Below, in pieces: positions 1-8,703 of a stretch of 45,535 nt of DNA (the first letter of the stretch is position 1; each line of letters begins with the position of its first letter). A model generated the notes under the pieces. The model was not told the origin of the DNA, did no database searches, and saw nothing but the letters and a program-made list of their open reading frames with translations. The DNA lies in contig JBCDJJ010000021.1 of assembly GCA_038747915.1 (NCBI GenBank), positions 1 to 45,535 on the forward strand, read 5' to 3'. The DNA is from JBCDAP01 sp038747915 (GTDB lineage: Bacteria; Planctomycetota; Phycisphaerae; Phycisphaerales; UBA1924). Made by a program: the position numbers and the translations under genes.

Positions 1-181
1 CGATCTCCCCAGAGTCCGCCTTGATCAGCCCGCCGATGCACTTGAGCATCGTGCTCTTGCCGGCGCCGTTCCGTCCGACCACACCGATCCGCTCGCCCGC
101 CTCTACGGAGATCGTACACCCGTCGAGGATGACGGTGTCGCCGTAGGCGTGGCGCAGGTTGGTGGCAGCGACGATGGGCAT
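1..181 (-). CDS. ABC-F type ATP-binding protein, N-terminal fragment
   Basis: This is the first 60 residues of an ATP-binding cassette protein whose remainder lies beyond the window edge. It starts at an ATG reading MPIVAATNLRHAYGD and carries a complete Walker A motif, GRNGAGKST. The phrase GERIGVVGRNGAGKST resembles soluble ABC-F proteins, which act on ribosomes, more than importer ATPases, but the signature, Walker B and linker regions that would settle this are missing. It begins 21 bases after the purH stop on the same strand and is probably the third gene of that operon. A transporter ATPase remains possible. Confidence 0.7.
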   Translation of the reverse strand, partial: MPIVAATNLRHAYGDTVILDGCTISVEAGERIGVVGRNGAGKSTMLKCIGGLIKADSGEI

Positions 182-202
182 GGGGCAAAGCGTAGCCGCG
201 TG

Positions 203-1888
203 TCAGTGCCGGAAATGCCGCACGCCGGTGGTCAGGCAGGTCACCCCATGCCGCTCGCACAGTTCGAACGTCTCGTGATCCCGCTTGCTCCCGCCGGGGT
301 GCACGATCACGGTCACACCCGCGTCGATGAGCAGCTCGGGCCCATCGGGGAAGGGGAAGAACGCGTCGGACGCACCGATGACCGGGAGGTCCTTGGCGCG
401 CGCGCGCTCGATGGAGTCCTTTGCTTTCTCCGCGGCGATGCGGCAGGCCCACACACGGTCCTGCTGCCCGCACCCGGCGCCGAAGAGGCGGACGGTGGAA
501 GGGTCGGCGCCGTCGTCGGGGTCGGGGCCGCCGATGGCGATGGCGTTGGAGGTGAGGTGCTTGGCACAGAGCCAGATATGCGAGGAGGCACGGGTCGTTT
601 GATGATTGAGTGAGACGCCGGAATTACGAACCCACTCGCCCGTTCGTGGCCAAGCGGTATCAAGAGTTTGATTCAACGTACCGCCAAGGATCTCTCGAAC
701 GATCTGGTCGCCTGGCCACCATTTTCGCATGTGTGGCTCCGGAGTCCGCAGCTCTCCAGTTTCGATAAGTCGTGCACTCTTCCAACGCTCCGTGATCAAC
801 TCCGCTGCACCGTTTGCGAACTTCGGCGCGATCACGACCTCAAGGAAACTCGATTCGACGAGTAGCCGGGCCGTCTCAATATCGACCGTTCCGGTGACGG
901 CGAAGACGCCGCCGTACGCGGCACGCGGATCACCTGCCATTGCTGCTCGCGCGGCATCTTGAGTTGACAGAGAAGTCGCTGCCCCGCACGGGTTGGTGTG
1001 TTTCACACAAACAGCCGCCGTAGCACCTTCCCAAGGCTCGTCTTGCTCTGGGAACAACTCGCATCCGAACTCCCAGGCCAGCAGCGTGGCAGCCGACGCA
1101 TCGGCCAGGTTGTTGTAGCTGAGTTCTTTTCCAGCAAGCTGGCGCGTGGCCCCCACGCCTGGGATCACCGCTGGGCCCTTCGGTGGTGCTTGCCTGCCTG
1201 CGATGACCTGCGCACGCTGGTGCGGGTTTTCTCCGTAGCGAAGCTCCCTTGAGATGTACTCTTCCTGATGATGAATTCGGGTGGTAATGATGGCGTCGTA
1301 GCCGGCAGTCTCTCGGAACGCGCGGCCAGACATATTTGCTCGATCTGCCGTGGTCAGCGACATCGACGTGGCGTTCTCTAGAGTCTCGTACTGCTGTGGG
1401 TGGGTGAGTACGCACACGTGCTTTGCGTTCTTCGCCGCTGCTCGCAGCAGAGCGACCCCCCCGATATCGATCTGTTCGATGAGTTCCTCTTCCGTGACCC
1501 CTTCCTTCTTCGCCGTCTCCTCGAACGGGTAGAGGTTCACGACCACCAGGTCGATCGGTGTGATCCCGTGTGCCTCGAGCTCGGCCATGTGCTCGGGGTT
1601 GTCGCGATCGGCGAGGATCGCCGCGTGGATCGCGGGGTGAAGCGTCTTCACGCGTCCGCCGAGGATCTCCGGGAAGCCCGTCACCGCTTCGACCGGTGTC
1701 ACCGGCACGCCCATCGCCTCGATCGCCTTCGCGGTCCCGCCCGTCGAGATGATCTCGACGTCGAACTTCGCGAGCGCCCGCACCAAGGGCTCGAGCCCCG
1801 TCTTGTCGCTCACCGAGATCAACGCCCGCTTGATGCGCACGAGACCGGCATCGGCGTGACCCGCACCACCTTGAGCCGCCTCATCCAT
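203..1888 (-). CDS. purH: Bifunctional AICAR transformylase / IMP cyclohydrolase
   Basis: PurH performs the last two steps of de novo purine synthesis: it formylates AICAR with 10-formyl-tetrahydrofolate, then closes the ring to IMP. The N-terminal MGS-like cyclohydrolase domain shows SVSDKTGL near residue 25, STGGT, the hallmark GGRVKTLHP, and NLYPF. The transformylase domain shows RYGENPHQ, KHTNPCGAA, AYGGVFA, SDAFFPFPDG and the terminal TGVRHFRH. At 561 residues it is slightly longer than the usual 510-530. The open frame extends upstream, but the ATG at 1888 is preferred because it overlaps the stop of the previous gene as TGATG, which suggests translational coupling, and because the extension is Arg-rich shadow sequence. 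Confidence 0.97.
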   Translation of the reverse strand: MDEAAQGGAGHADAGLVRIKRALISVSDKTGLEPLVRALAKFDVEIISTGGTAKAIEAMGVPVTPVEAVTGFPEILGGRVKTLHPAIHAAILADRDNPEHMAELEAHGITPIDLVVVNLYPFEETAKKEGVTEEELIEQIDIGGVALLRAAAKNAKHVCVLTHPQQYETLENATSMSLTTADRANMSGRAFRETAGYDAIITTRIHHQEEYISRELRYGENPHQRAQVIAGRQAPPKGPAVIPGVGATRQLAGKELSYNNLADASAATLLAWEFGCELFPEQDEPWEGATAAVCVKHTNPCGAATSLSTQDAARAAMAGDPRAAYGGVFAVTGTVDIETARLLVESSFLEVVIAPKFANGAAELITERWKSARLIETGELRTPEPHMRKWWPGDQIVREILGGTLNQTLDTAWPRTGEWVRNSGVSLNHQTTRASSHIWLCAKHLTSNAIAIGGPDPDDGADPSTVRLFGAGCGQQDRVWACRIAAEKAKDSIERARAKDLPVIGASDAFFPFPDGPELLIDAGVTVIVHPGGSKRDHETFELCERHGVTCLTTGVRHFRH

Positions 1889-3021
1889 CACTGGCGGACC
1901 GAGTACCGCTCGAACCCGCCGTCGACATAGGAGACGAACAGGTTGCCGTCGTCGACGCCCTCGACGTAGAGCTCGGCAACGCCGGGTAGCTCGATCGTCT
2001 CCACCACGCGGCCCGAGTTCTGGTCGAGCAGACGCAGCGAGCCGCCGCGGTCCGACGCGTCCCACAGCATGAGTCGGTTTCGGAAGGTCCCGAGCACCTC
2101 ACCCTGAAGGTCCGGGTCCGACCACACCTCTTCGCCGGTGCCGGTGTCGAACGACACGAACCCGCGGCCCGGGATGCTCGCCAGCACCCTGCCGCCGATC
2201 GCTGCTGGCCGCTCGGTCAGCGGGAACTGTGTGCGCACACGCCAGGCCACACCGCCACCGACCTCCGTCTCGAGTGCCCACAGCGACTGGCCGCGCGAAG
2301 CGACATAGAGCAGTGTGCCATCGGTCGCGGGTGGCGCGCCGGGCGGGCCGAAGAGATCCGTGCGGCGCCCACGCGACGAGCCATCCGGCCCGAGCACGAC
2401 CACCTGGCCGCCCGCGCTCACGAACGCGAAGCTATCTCCGACCTGCACCGGCGGCATCTTCACCTCGCCATCGAGGTCGTAGGCCCACCGGTCGAAGCCG
2501 CGGTTGATGTCGATCGCCGCGACGCGCCCGCTTCGAGACCCCACAACCGCGAGATTATTGATGATCGCCGGCTTGCTCCGTGCCAGGATCTGGAGCGAGT
2601 GCCGCTCGAGGAGTTCACCGTCCGTGTACGACAGCAGCGAGAGCTCCGTCGGCATCACAGCGACCAGCCCGCCCTCCGCGGCGCCAATGCCGGCGAGCCG
2701 CAGCAGCGGGCTGCCGATCTGCACGCGCCACCGCGTGCGGCCGGTGTCGTGCTCGAGCAGATGCACTTCGTTCGTGGCATCAACGAGAGCGAGACCCCGG
2801 CCGTCAAGAAACTCGATGTCGCGGATCGGCTGCCCATCGGTCGGTGCTTCGCGGCGCCACCGCAGCCTGTACCCCGCTTGACCGAGCGGCGAGATCGTCG
2901 GCCCGGGCGCCTGCACCGGCTCCGACATCGGCTCGCCCCGCTGGCACCCGCCCGTCGCCAGCGTACCTAACGCGCCGATCATCCCAAGCATCAACGCGCA
3001 CCCGACGCGGGGGACCTTCAT
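1888..3021 (-). CDS. Beta-propeller (PQQ-like repeat) lipoprotein
   Basis: The 377-residue product starts with a hydrophobic signal segment and a lipobox-like LATGGC, so it is probably a lipid-anchored envelope protein. The rest reads as repeated short beta strands with W-rich turns such as GRTRWRVQIG, GFDRWAYDLDG and GEEVWSDPD, the pattern of PQQ-like or quinoprotein-type propeller blades. No catalytic residues can be assigned, so a scaffolding or binding role is likelier than a dehydrogenase. The ATG at 3021 is chosen because AGGAG lies about nine bases upstream and it places the signal peptide at the N-terminus; the frame stays open to 3168. It overlaps purH by one base, although a functional link with purines is not obvious. 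Confidence 0.72.
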   Translation of the reverse strand: MKVPRVGCALMLGMIGALGTLATGGCQRGEPMSEPVQAPGPTISPLGQAGYRLRWRREAPTDGQPIRDIEFLDGRGLALVDATNEVHLLEHDTGRTRWRVQIGSPLLRLAGIGAAEGGLVAVMPTELSLLSYTDGELLERHSLQILARSKPAIINNLAVVGSRSGRVAAIDINRGFDRWAYDLDGEVKMPPVQVGDSFAFVSAGGQVVVLGPDGSSRGRRTDLFGPPGAPPATDGTLLYVASRGQSLWALETEVGGGVAWRVRTQFPLTERPAAIGGRVLASIPGRGFVSFDTGTGEEVWSDPDLQGEVLGTFRNRLMLWDASDRGGSLRLLDQNSGRVVETIELPGVAELYVEGVDDGNLFVSYVDGGFERYSVRQ

Positions 3022-3147
3022 TCGCCTTCGCTCCTCGGCGTTCGCCCGCATCGGCACCAATGCGGGTGCGGGGGGGCGAGTATCGAGAGGGTCGGCCCAG
3101 CGGTCAACCGGGCCCGCTGAACCCTGCTCACGGTCTATAACCACACC

Positions 3148-3762
3148 ATGTTCACCGGCCTGGTCCAAGCGGTCTCACGCGTCGTCTCACTCGAGTCGAT
3201 CGAGGCGGGCCGCCGGCTCGTGATCGACGCCCCGGCGTGGGAGGCGCCGATCCGTCCTGGTGACTCGATCGCGGTCGACGGGTGCTGCCTGACCCTTGCG
3301 CCCAGCACCGAGCACACGCCCGAAAGTGGTCGGCTCGCGTTCGACGTTATCCCAGAGACGCTCTCCAAGACCACCCTTGGGGCACTCACCACCGGCGATG
3401 AAGTGAATCTCGAACCGTCGCTCCGCGCGGGAGATCCGATCGGCGGCCACTTCGTGCAGGGGCACATCGACGGGGTGGGCCACGTGCTGGCGGTGCAGAA
3501 CGACCCGTCCGACTGGCGGCTCCGCGTTCACCCGCCCGAGCACATCATGAATTCGATGGTGCCCAAGGGGTCCATCGCGCTCGCGGGCGTCTCGCTCACC
3601 CTCGCGGCCCTCGGCACCAACTGGGTGGAGGTTGCCCTGATCCCGACGACGATCGCTGAGACCACGCTCGGGCGGTACACCGAGGACGCCCCGATCAATG
3701 TCGAGGCCGATGTGCTGACCAAGGCGGTCGCCCATCTTCTGGCAGCCGAACCCCAGCGGTAG
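3148..3762 (+). CDS. ribE: Riboflavin synthase, alpha subunit type
   Basis: The enzyme dismutates two molecules of 6,7-dimethyl-8-ribityllumazine into riboflavin and a pyrimidine product. The 204-residue protein has the two-fold duplicated fold: the first half begins MFTGLVQ and contains GDSIAVDGCCLTL and GGHFVQGHIDG, and the second repeats the pattern with KGSIALAGVSLTL and NVEADVLTKAV. Length and motifs are standard for the family. It is divergent from the lipoprotein gene at 3021 and stands alone without other rib genes. A large AT-rich inverted repeat follows a few bases after its stop and may also end its transcript. I saw no FMN riboswitch in the short leader. Confidence 0.96.
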   Translation: MFTGLVQAVSRVVSLESIEAGRRLVIDAPAWEAPIRPGDSIAVDGCCLTLAPSTEHTPESGRLAFDVIPETLSKTTLGALTTGDEVNLEPSLRAGDPIGGHFVQGHIDGVGHVLAVQNDPSDWRLRVHPPEHIMNSMVPKGSIALAGVSLTLAALGTNWVEVALIPTTIAETTLGRYTEDAPINVEADVLTKAVAHLLAAEPQR

Positions 3763-3767
3763 TCGGC

Positions 3768-3822
3768 AAATAACACATATATGTGTTTTTTAGTTACCTT
3801 AAAACACATATATGTGTTATTT
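3768..3822. promoter_or_regulatory. Two identical 16-bp palindromes forming a 55-bp inverted repeat
   Basis: The palindrome AACACATATATGTGTT occurs exactly at 3772-3787 and again at 3803-3818, a centre-to-centre distance of 31 bp or about three DNA turns. The surroundings are also inverted, so 3768-3789 and 3801-3822 are perfect 22-bp arms around an 11-base spacer. The AT-rich block is sharply unlike the GC-rich surroundings. It lies between ribE and a LuxR-type regulator gene, about 120 bp before that gene's start. Two same-face dyads before a regulator gene suggest a cooperative operator, possibly autoregulatory. A terminator-like hairpin for ribE is the main alternative. Confidence 0.6.
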
Positions 3823-3938
3823 GGGGTGGGATCGCCAGGCGCGGTGATCGGCCTGTGGCGTCTTGCACCCCTCGACACGACCTTGGGCTGAAATCACCCA
3901 CATATCTATTGACGAAATGACACAGATCTCGCAAAACT

Positions 3939-4772
3939 GTGCCTATGCGGGAGAAGTACCTGAGCGAGGGCGACGTGCGCGCCGTGGTTCGACTGCTCAG
4001 CGAAGTCGCTGAGCGCGGAGGGTCTATCCACAGCAAGCGTCGCCGGATCATGGAGGGCGTCGCCGATCTCATCGGCGCCGACTACTTCATCTGGACCATC
4101 ACCGCGAACGCCGATGGCGAATGTGGTCAGCCCACCAATCTTGCAGCGATCCACAACTGGTCCGAACGTCAGCTCGCGTGGGCGCACCAAGCGTCGCAAG
4201 ATCCAGAGTTTCCACCGCCGGAATACGAGAAGATCTATCCGATTCAGAAGGCTGGCGTGCATGAGACGCGCACGCTGCAACAGCTCATCCCACCCGACGA
4301 GTGGTTCGCGAGCGAGCACGCGAAGCGCTACCGCAAACCACTCGATATGGGCTATTTCGTGTATTCGCTGCTGCCGATCCAGGCGCATCGCGTGTCGAGC
4401 GCGATCGGTATGCACCGCCGGTGGTCACGAGACGAGCCGTTCACCGAGCGCGACCGGCGGCTGCTGCACATCGTCGCAAGTGAAGTGAAGTGGCTGCACT
4501 ACGCGGCGATCCCTGGCGTCGATGTCGAGAAAGAGGTCGAGACACTCTCACCGCGGCTGCGGAGTGTGCTCGGCCTGCTGGTCGACGGGATGCGGAAGGA
4601 CAGCATCGCGCAGCACCTCGGTCTGAGCGAGCACACCGTCGCCGACTACATCAAGGTGCTCTACAAGCACTACGGCGTGCAGTCCCATGTTGAACTGATG
4701 CGGCGGTTCATGGCAGGCACGCTCGGCAACGAATTTGAGTCACCCGATGCCGAAGATCATTCGTCAGAATGA
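3939..4772 (+). CDS. LuxR-family helix-turn-helix transcriptional regulator
   Basis: The 277-residue protein has a C-terminal LuxR-type DNA-binding domain at about residues 205-260, including LSPRLRSVLGLLVDGM, the recognition segment IAQHLGLSEHTVADYIK and KHYGVQSHVEL. The N-terminal 190 residues look like a GAF-type or other alpha/beta sensor region (MEGVADLIGADYFIW, then SSAIGMHRRWSRDEPFTERD). They are not clearly an acyl-homoserine-lactone domain, and no phosphorylation receiver domain is seen. Start choice is uncertain between GTG 3939 and ATG 3945; no strong Shine-Dalgarno is visible. The paired palindromes at 3768-3822 are good candidates for its own binding sites, which is inference only. 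The effector and regulon are unknown. Confidence 0.85.
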   Translation: MPMREKYLSEGDVRAVVRLLSEVAERGGSIHSKRRRIMEGVADLIGADYFIWTITANADGECGQPTNLAAIHNWSERQLAWAHQASQDPEFPPPEYEKIYPIQKAGVHETRTLQQLIPPDEWFASEHAKRYRKPLDMGYFVYSLLPIQAHRVSSAIGMHRRWSRDEPFTERDRRLLHIVASEVKWLHYAAIPGVDVEKEVETLSPRLRSVLGLLVDGMRKDSIAQHLGLSEHTVADYIKVLYKHYGVQSHVELMRRFMAGTLGNEFESPDAEDHSSE

Positions 4773-4777
4773 TCTTC
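4752..4777 (+). terminator. Perfect 11-bp hairpin overlapping the LuxR-gene stop codon
   Basis: GAAGATCATTC (4752-4762) is followed by the loop GTCA and its exact complement GAATGATCTTC (4767-4777). The TGA stop at 4770-4772 sits inside the 3' arm. The sequence afterwards is AT-rich (TTGATCAAATATATT) but lacks a clean T run, so it may work as a weak terminator or mRNA 3'-end stabiliser. Confidence 0.5.
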
Positions 4778-5054
4778 TTGATCAAATATATTCCGAATTG
4801 ATCGCACCGGCGTGCTCGGTCGCCTCATGTCCCCCTCGCGCGGGGGTTGTGAAGATCGCGGGACAACCTAATCTCGTGTGCAACAGCGGTGTACACCGAG
4901 ACTTCGCGAGGGAGCGTGGTCCCGGTACTGAGGCTGCTGCCCTTCGTGGATGTGCTCCTTGCCGCTTTAACCGACTCGGCCGGCGAGCACATCTACGCGC
5001 CCTGCACGCGCGCCACGGTGCTGGTTGCTCCTCACGCCGTACACTCGCCGCCCC
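4778..5054. other. Intergenic region before argS with small dyads
   Basis: No credible gene is seen in these 277 bases. They contain a short GC hairpin (CCCCC 4831-4835 with GGGGG 4842-4846) and a 12-bp palindrome CGGTGTACACCG at 4887-4898. A T-box or other amino-acid-responsive leader was considered for argS but no characteristic motif was recognised. Confidence 0.4.
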
Positions 5055-6959
5055 ATGTCTGAGTCGCCCCATGTCGATCCGCGCGCCGCGCTCCACGAGA
5101 CCGTTCTGGGTGCCATGCGCACCGCACTCGGCGAGCGTGCGCTGCCCGCCAACGCCGATCCGCTCATTCAACCCGCACGGGATCCACGGTTTGGCGACTT
5201 CCAGTCCAACGCGGCGATGCCACTGGCCAAGCGGATAGGCGACAATCCGCGCGAGCTCGCGTCGCGCATCGCCGAGGCATTGGCTGCCTCCGGTGCGTTT
5301 CGCGCGATCGCCGAGGCACCGGAGGTCGCCGGCCCTGGCTTCATCAATATCACCCTCAAGGGTGAGGCGCTCGCGGCCGCGCTGACCGCGATCGATACCC
5401 CAGCGTTGGGTGTGGGGTCGCCGGAGCGGACCTTGAACGTTGTCATCGACCTGTGCGGCGTGAACCTCGCCAAGCAGATGCATGTGGGCCACCTCCGCGC
5501 CACGGTCATCGGCGACACGCTCGCGCGCGTGCATGAACGGCTGCACCACAGGGTGACGCGCCAGAACCACTTTGGTGACTGGGGGTTGCCCATCGCCATG
5601 GTGACCCGTGCGGTGCGCACCGAGCGCGACGCCGGCCGTCTCGACCTCGCCACGCTCACGCTCGAACATCTTGAGCAGATGTACCGTTCTGCGCAGCGGG
5701 CCTGCGCCGTTGACCGGAAGGGCCTTGCTGCGGTCGAACGCTTCGACCTTGGTCCGAAGGCCAAAGCCGAGATCGAGGCCCAGGTCGAGGGCGCGCTCGC
5801 TGAACTCGAAGAAGCGAAGAAGGCCCTCGTCGCTCTCCAGGCCGGGGACGAGGAGATGGTGGCGGTGTGGCGGGAGATCTGCCGTGTCACGCTCGATGCC
5901 TGCTTCGCGGAGTGCGCGATGCTCGGTTCCGATGTTACCGATGAGTACACGGCCGGCGAGTCGAGCTACGCCACGGAGCTCGGCGAGGTGGTGGCGGATC
6001 TCGAATCGCGTGGTGTGGCGGAGCCGTCCGAGGGCGCACTGGTCGTGCGGCTCGAGGACGTCGACATCAAGGAGCCGCTGCTCGTTCGCAAGAGCGACGG
6101 CGGGTTCCTGTACGCCACGACTGACCTCGCGGCGATCCGTCGCCGCGTGCATCGGCTCCACGCCGATCGCGTGGTGTACGCGGTGGATGCGCGCCAGTCG
6201 CTGCACTTCCGGCAGGTGTTCGCCGCGTCGAAGAAGGCGGGGTACGCCAGCCGCCCCATCGGCGCACAGGCTGGCACCGATGCCGAGCTCATCCACGCGG
6301 CCTTCGGCACGGTGCTGGGCGAGGACGGGCGCCCCTTCAAGAGCCGCTCGGGCGACAACGTGAAGCTCGCGGACCTGACCGCGGAGGCGGTGTCGCGTGC
6401 TGACGCTGCGGTCGCTGAAAAGAACCCCGAGCTACCCGGTGCCGAGCGGACCGAGATCGCCCGTGCCATTGGCATCGGTGCGCTGCGGTACGCCGACCTG
6501 TCGGGAGACCGGATCAAGGATTACGTCTTCGATTTCGACCGCATGCTCGCGTTCGAGGGCAACACCGGTCCGTACCTGCAGTACGCGGGTGTGCGCATCG
6601 CGTCGATCCTTCGGAAGGCGGAAGAGCGCTTTGGGGCTGCCCTCGCGCTCGATGATGGTGACGGGGCTGCGCTCGGCGATTTCGCGGTTCGTGAGCCCGA
6701 GGAGAAGGCCATCGCGCTCGCGCTCCTTGGCTATCCCGCGGCCCTTCGGTCCGCTGCGGAGGCCTGCGAGCCGCACCGCGTATGTGCGTATCTGTACGAC
6801 CTCGCGACCGCGTTTAGCAGCTTCTTCGCGGCCTGCCCCGTGCTCGGCGCGGACGACGAGTCGACGCGGAACGCCCGCTTGCGGCTCTGCCGCCTCACGG
6901 GCGCGGTGCTTCGCGATGGCCTTCGTACGCTCGGCATCACACCGCTCGAGCGGATGTAG
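5055..6959 (+). CDS. argS: Arginyl-tRNA synthetase
   Basis: A class I aminoacyl-tRNA synthetase charging tRNA-Arg with arginine. The 634-residue protein has an N-terminal Add1-type region (FGDFQSNAAMPLAKR, GPGFINI), the HIGH-class signature HVGH at about residues 143-146 within KQMHVGHLRATVIGD, and the KMSKS-region equivalent KSRSG near 429. The DALR anticodon-binding domain follows from about residue 510 (GPYLQYAGVRI), ending in the family-typical GITPLERM. The ATG at 5055 is chosen over an in-frame upstream ATG at 5025 because MSESPHVDPRAAL leads directly into the conserved N-terminal helix; no strong Shine-Dalgarno separates the two. It converges on gatB. Confidence 0.97.
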   Translation: MSESPHVDPRAALHETVLGAMRTALGERALPANADPLIQPARDPRFGDFQSNAAMPLAKRIGDNPRELASRIAEALAASGAFRAIAEAPEVAGPGFINITLKGEALAAALTAIDTPALGVGSPERTLNVVIDLCGVNLAKQMHVGHLRATVIGDTLARVHERLHHRVTRQNHFGDWGLPIAMVTRAVRTERDAGRLDLATLTLEHLEQMYRSAQRACAVDRKGLAAVERFDLGPKAKAEIEAQVEGALAELEEAKKALVALQAGDEEMVAVWREICRVTLDACFAECAMLGSDVTDEYTAGESSYATELGEVVADLESRGVAEPSEGALVVRLEDVDIKEPLLVRKSDGGFLYATTDLAAIRRRVHRLHADRVVYAVDARQSLHFRQVFAASKKAGYASRPIGAQAGTDAELIHAAFGTVLGEDGRPFKSRSGDNVKLADLTAEAVSRADAAVAEKNPELPGAERTEIARAIGIGALRYADLSGDRIKDYVFDFDRMLAFEGNTGPYLQYAGVRIASILRKAEERFGAALALDDGDGAALGDFAVREPEEKAIALALLGYPAALRSAAEACEPHRVCAYLYDLATAFSSFFAACPVLGADDESTRNARLRLCRLTGAVLRDGLRTLGITPLERM

Positions 6960-6976
6960 GGCGCGTGCCCGGTGCC

Positions 6977-7001
6977 CGCGTACTCGCGCACCGAGTACGC
7001 G
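6977..7001. terminator. 10-bp hairpin between convergent argS and gatB
   Basis: CGCGTACTCG (6977-6986) and CGAGTACGCG (6992-7001) form a perfect stem with loop CGCAC. It lies 17 bases after the argS stop in the short gap between two convergent genes, where a bidirectional terminator is expected. No T run follows on either strand, so Rho-independent activity is uncertain. Confidence 0.5.
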
Positions 7002-7082
7002 GATCGACGCGTTCATCCCGCGGTCGTCACACGTGGTTCGTGCTTTCAGCCCGTACAACGTCACCGCTGTGCATCGGCTTGC

Positions 7083-8612
7083 TCATGCGCCGACGAGCGC
7101 GAGGATGCGCTCGCGAACCGCCTTGGCGTCGGCCTGACCGCCGCTGAGCTTCATGACACCTCCGATGAGTCGCCCCGCGGCCTGGGGTTTGCCGCCTCGG
7201 AGGTCGGCGACGGCAGCGGCATTGGCCGGGTCATCCATCACGGCGCGGCACCATTCGTCGAGTTGGCCCGCATCGCTCACCTGCACGAGCCCGAGCCGCT
7301 CGGCCGCGGCGTCCGCGGTCTCGTCGCTCTCGCAGAGCGCCTCGAAGAGCTGCTCGGCCGCGTTGGCGGAGATGGTGCCGGCGAGTCGGAGCGACACGAC
7401 CCCGCCCGCTTGCTCGCTCGTGGCGCCGAGCCGCTCGACGGTCACATCGCGCTCGTTCGCGAGCCGGAACCCGGCCTGCAGCACGAGGTTCGCGGCGGCT
7501 TTCCTTGCCTCGGTGGGGTCGGCTCCGCCGGCGACCGCGACATCAACCGTCGCGGTGTAGTAGTCGTGCGCAGGACGCTCTGCGATCAGTGCGTTCGCCT
7601 CTTTGGAGGCGAGACTGAGCTCCTTGGCGTACCGAATCGCGAGGTGGTGCGGGAGCTCCGGTTGCTCGGCGCGAAGCCGGTCGACCCACAGTGTGTCGAT
7701 CGTGACCGTCGGCAGATCGGGGTCTGGGAAGTAGCGGTAGTCGTGTGCATCCTCCTTCTCTCGCTGCCGCACGGTCGCGAGCCGGGCATCGTCCCATCCG
7801 CGGGTCACTTTCATGCCTCGGCCCATCTCTCGTCCGTCTTCTCGGAACCGCTCGGGCTGACGCTTGAGTTCGTACTCCACCGCGCCGCCGAGTGCGCGGA
7901 AGCTGTTGAGGTTCTTGACTTCGACGATCGGCGTGCGCACCTCGCGGCCATCGTCGAGCGTCAGCACGCAGTTGATGTTGGGCTCGAACCGCATGTGGCC
8001 CTTTTGCATGTCGCCCTCGGTCGCGCCGAGCCACCGGCAGATCGAGCGCAGGTGCATCGCGAACCGCACGCACTCGTCGGCGGATCGGAAGTCGGGCTCG
8101 GTGACGATCTCGAGCAGTGGGGCACCCGCGCGGTTCAGATCGACGATCGAGTGCGGGATCGGGTGGCCGCCCGGTGCCTCGTGCAGCAGTTTGCCGGCAT
8201 CTTCCTCCAGGTGTGCGCGTGTGACGCCGATCGTGCGGATCGGCTCACCCTCATCATCGAGCAGGTCGAACGCTCCGCGGCCGCAGATCGGCTCGTCGTA
8301 CTGGCTGATCTGGTAAGCCTTCGGCAGGTCGGGGTAGAAGTAGCTCTTGCGGTCCCACTTCGTACGGCTCGCGATCTCACATCCGAGCGCGAGCCCGACA
8401 CGGATGGAGAGCTCGATCGCGGCCCGGTTCAGCACGGGCAACGCGCCGGGCAGCGCCAGGACCACCGGGTCGGTCAGCGTGTTGGGCGCCGCGTCCGCAA
8501 AGTCGGGGTGGGCAGGGTTCGGGGCCGGTGCAAACATCTTGCGACGGGTGCGCAGCTCGACATGCACCTCCATCCCGACGATCGGCTTGACATCCACAAC
8601 CCGCGGCGGCAT
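7083..8612 (-). CDS. gatB: Asp/Glu-tRNA amidotransferase subunit B
   Basis: GatB binds misacylated Glu-tRNA(Gln) or Asp-tRNA(Asn) and, within GatCAB, activates the acyl group for transamidation with ammonia delivered by GatA. The 509-residue length is typical. The catalytic cradle domain shows GMEVHVEL at the N-terminus, YFYPDLPKAYQISQYD, DLNRAGAPLLEIVTEPD, GDMQKGHMRFEPNIN, VEKNLNSF-like EVKNLNSF, TRGWDD and DYRYFPDPDLP. The last 150 residues are the YqeY-like helical tail that contacts tRNA. AGGA lies about ten bases before the ATG. gatA and gatC are not in the window, so the operon is split here; its presence implies that at least one of GlnRS or AsnRS is bypassed. Confidence 0.97.
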   Translation of the reverse strand: MPPRVVDVKPIVGMEVHVELRTRRKMFAPAPNPAHPDFADAAPNTLTDPVVLALPGALPVLNRAAIELSIRVGLALGCEIASRTKWDRKSYFYPDLPKAYQISQYDEPICGRGAFDLLDDEGEPIRTIGVTRAHLEEDAGKLLHEAPGGHPIPHSIVDLNRAGAPLLEIVTEPDFRSADECVRFAMHLRSICRWLGATEGDMQKGHMRFEPNINCVLTLDDGREVRTPIVEVKNLNSFRALGGAVEYELKRQPERFREDGREMGRGMKVTRGWDDARLATVRQREKEDAHDYRYFPDPDLPTVTIDTLWVDRLRAEQPELPHHLAIRYAKELSLASKEANALIAERPAHDYYTATVDVAVAGGADPTEARKAAANLVLQAGFRLANERDVTVERLGATSEQAGGVVSLRLAGTISANAAEQLFEALCESDETADAAAERLGLVQVSDAGQLDEWCRAVMDDPANAAAVADLRGGKPQAAGRLIGGVMKLSGGQADAKAVRERILALVGA

Positions 8613-8703
8613 CGCCCAATCCTAGAGCAGACCTTTCGGTTCGCGGGCCCGCTTTGCTGGTTCAGGCTCGGTCTTCAGGTCTGCGGTATCCTGCCGTGTT
8701 CGC

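Noticed and set aside
1889..2065. N-terminal extension of PurH
   Set aside because: Arg-rich sequence overlapping the upstream gene; the ATG at 1888 with TGATG coupling is far better.
3909..3937. Promoter for the LuxR-type gene at TTGACG (3909-3914)
   Set aside because: The matching -10 position would overlap the start codon region and reads CAAAAC, so it is not convincing.
4778..5054. T-box or other riboswitch before argS
   Set aside because: No T-box sequence or specifier-loop pattern could be seen; only short dyads are present.
4782..6296. Minus-strand frame of about 504 codons opposite argS
   Set aside because: Antisense shadow of argS; low-complexity composition and no motifs.
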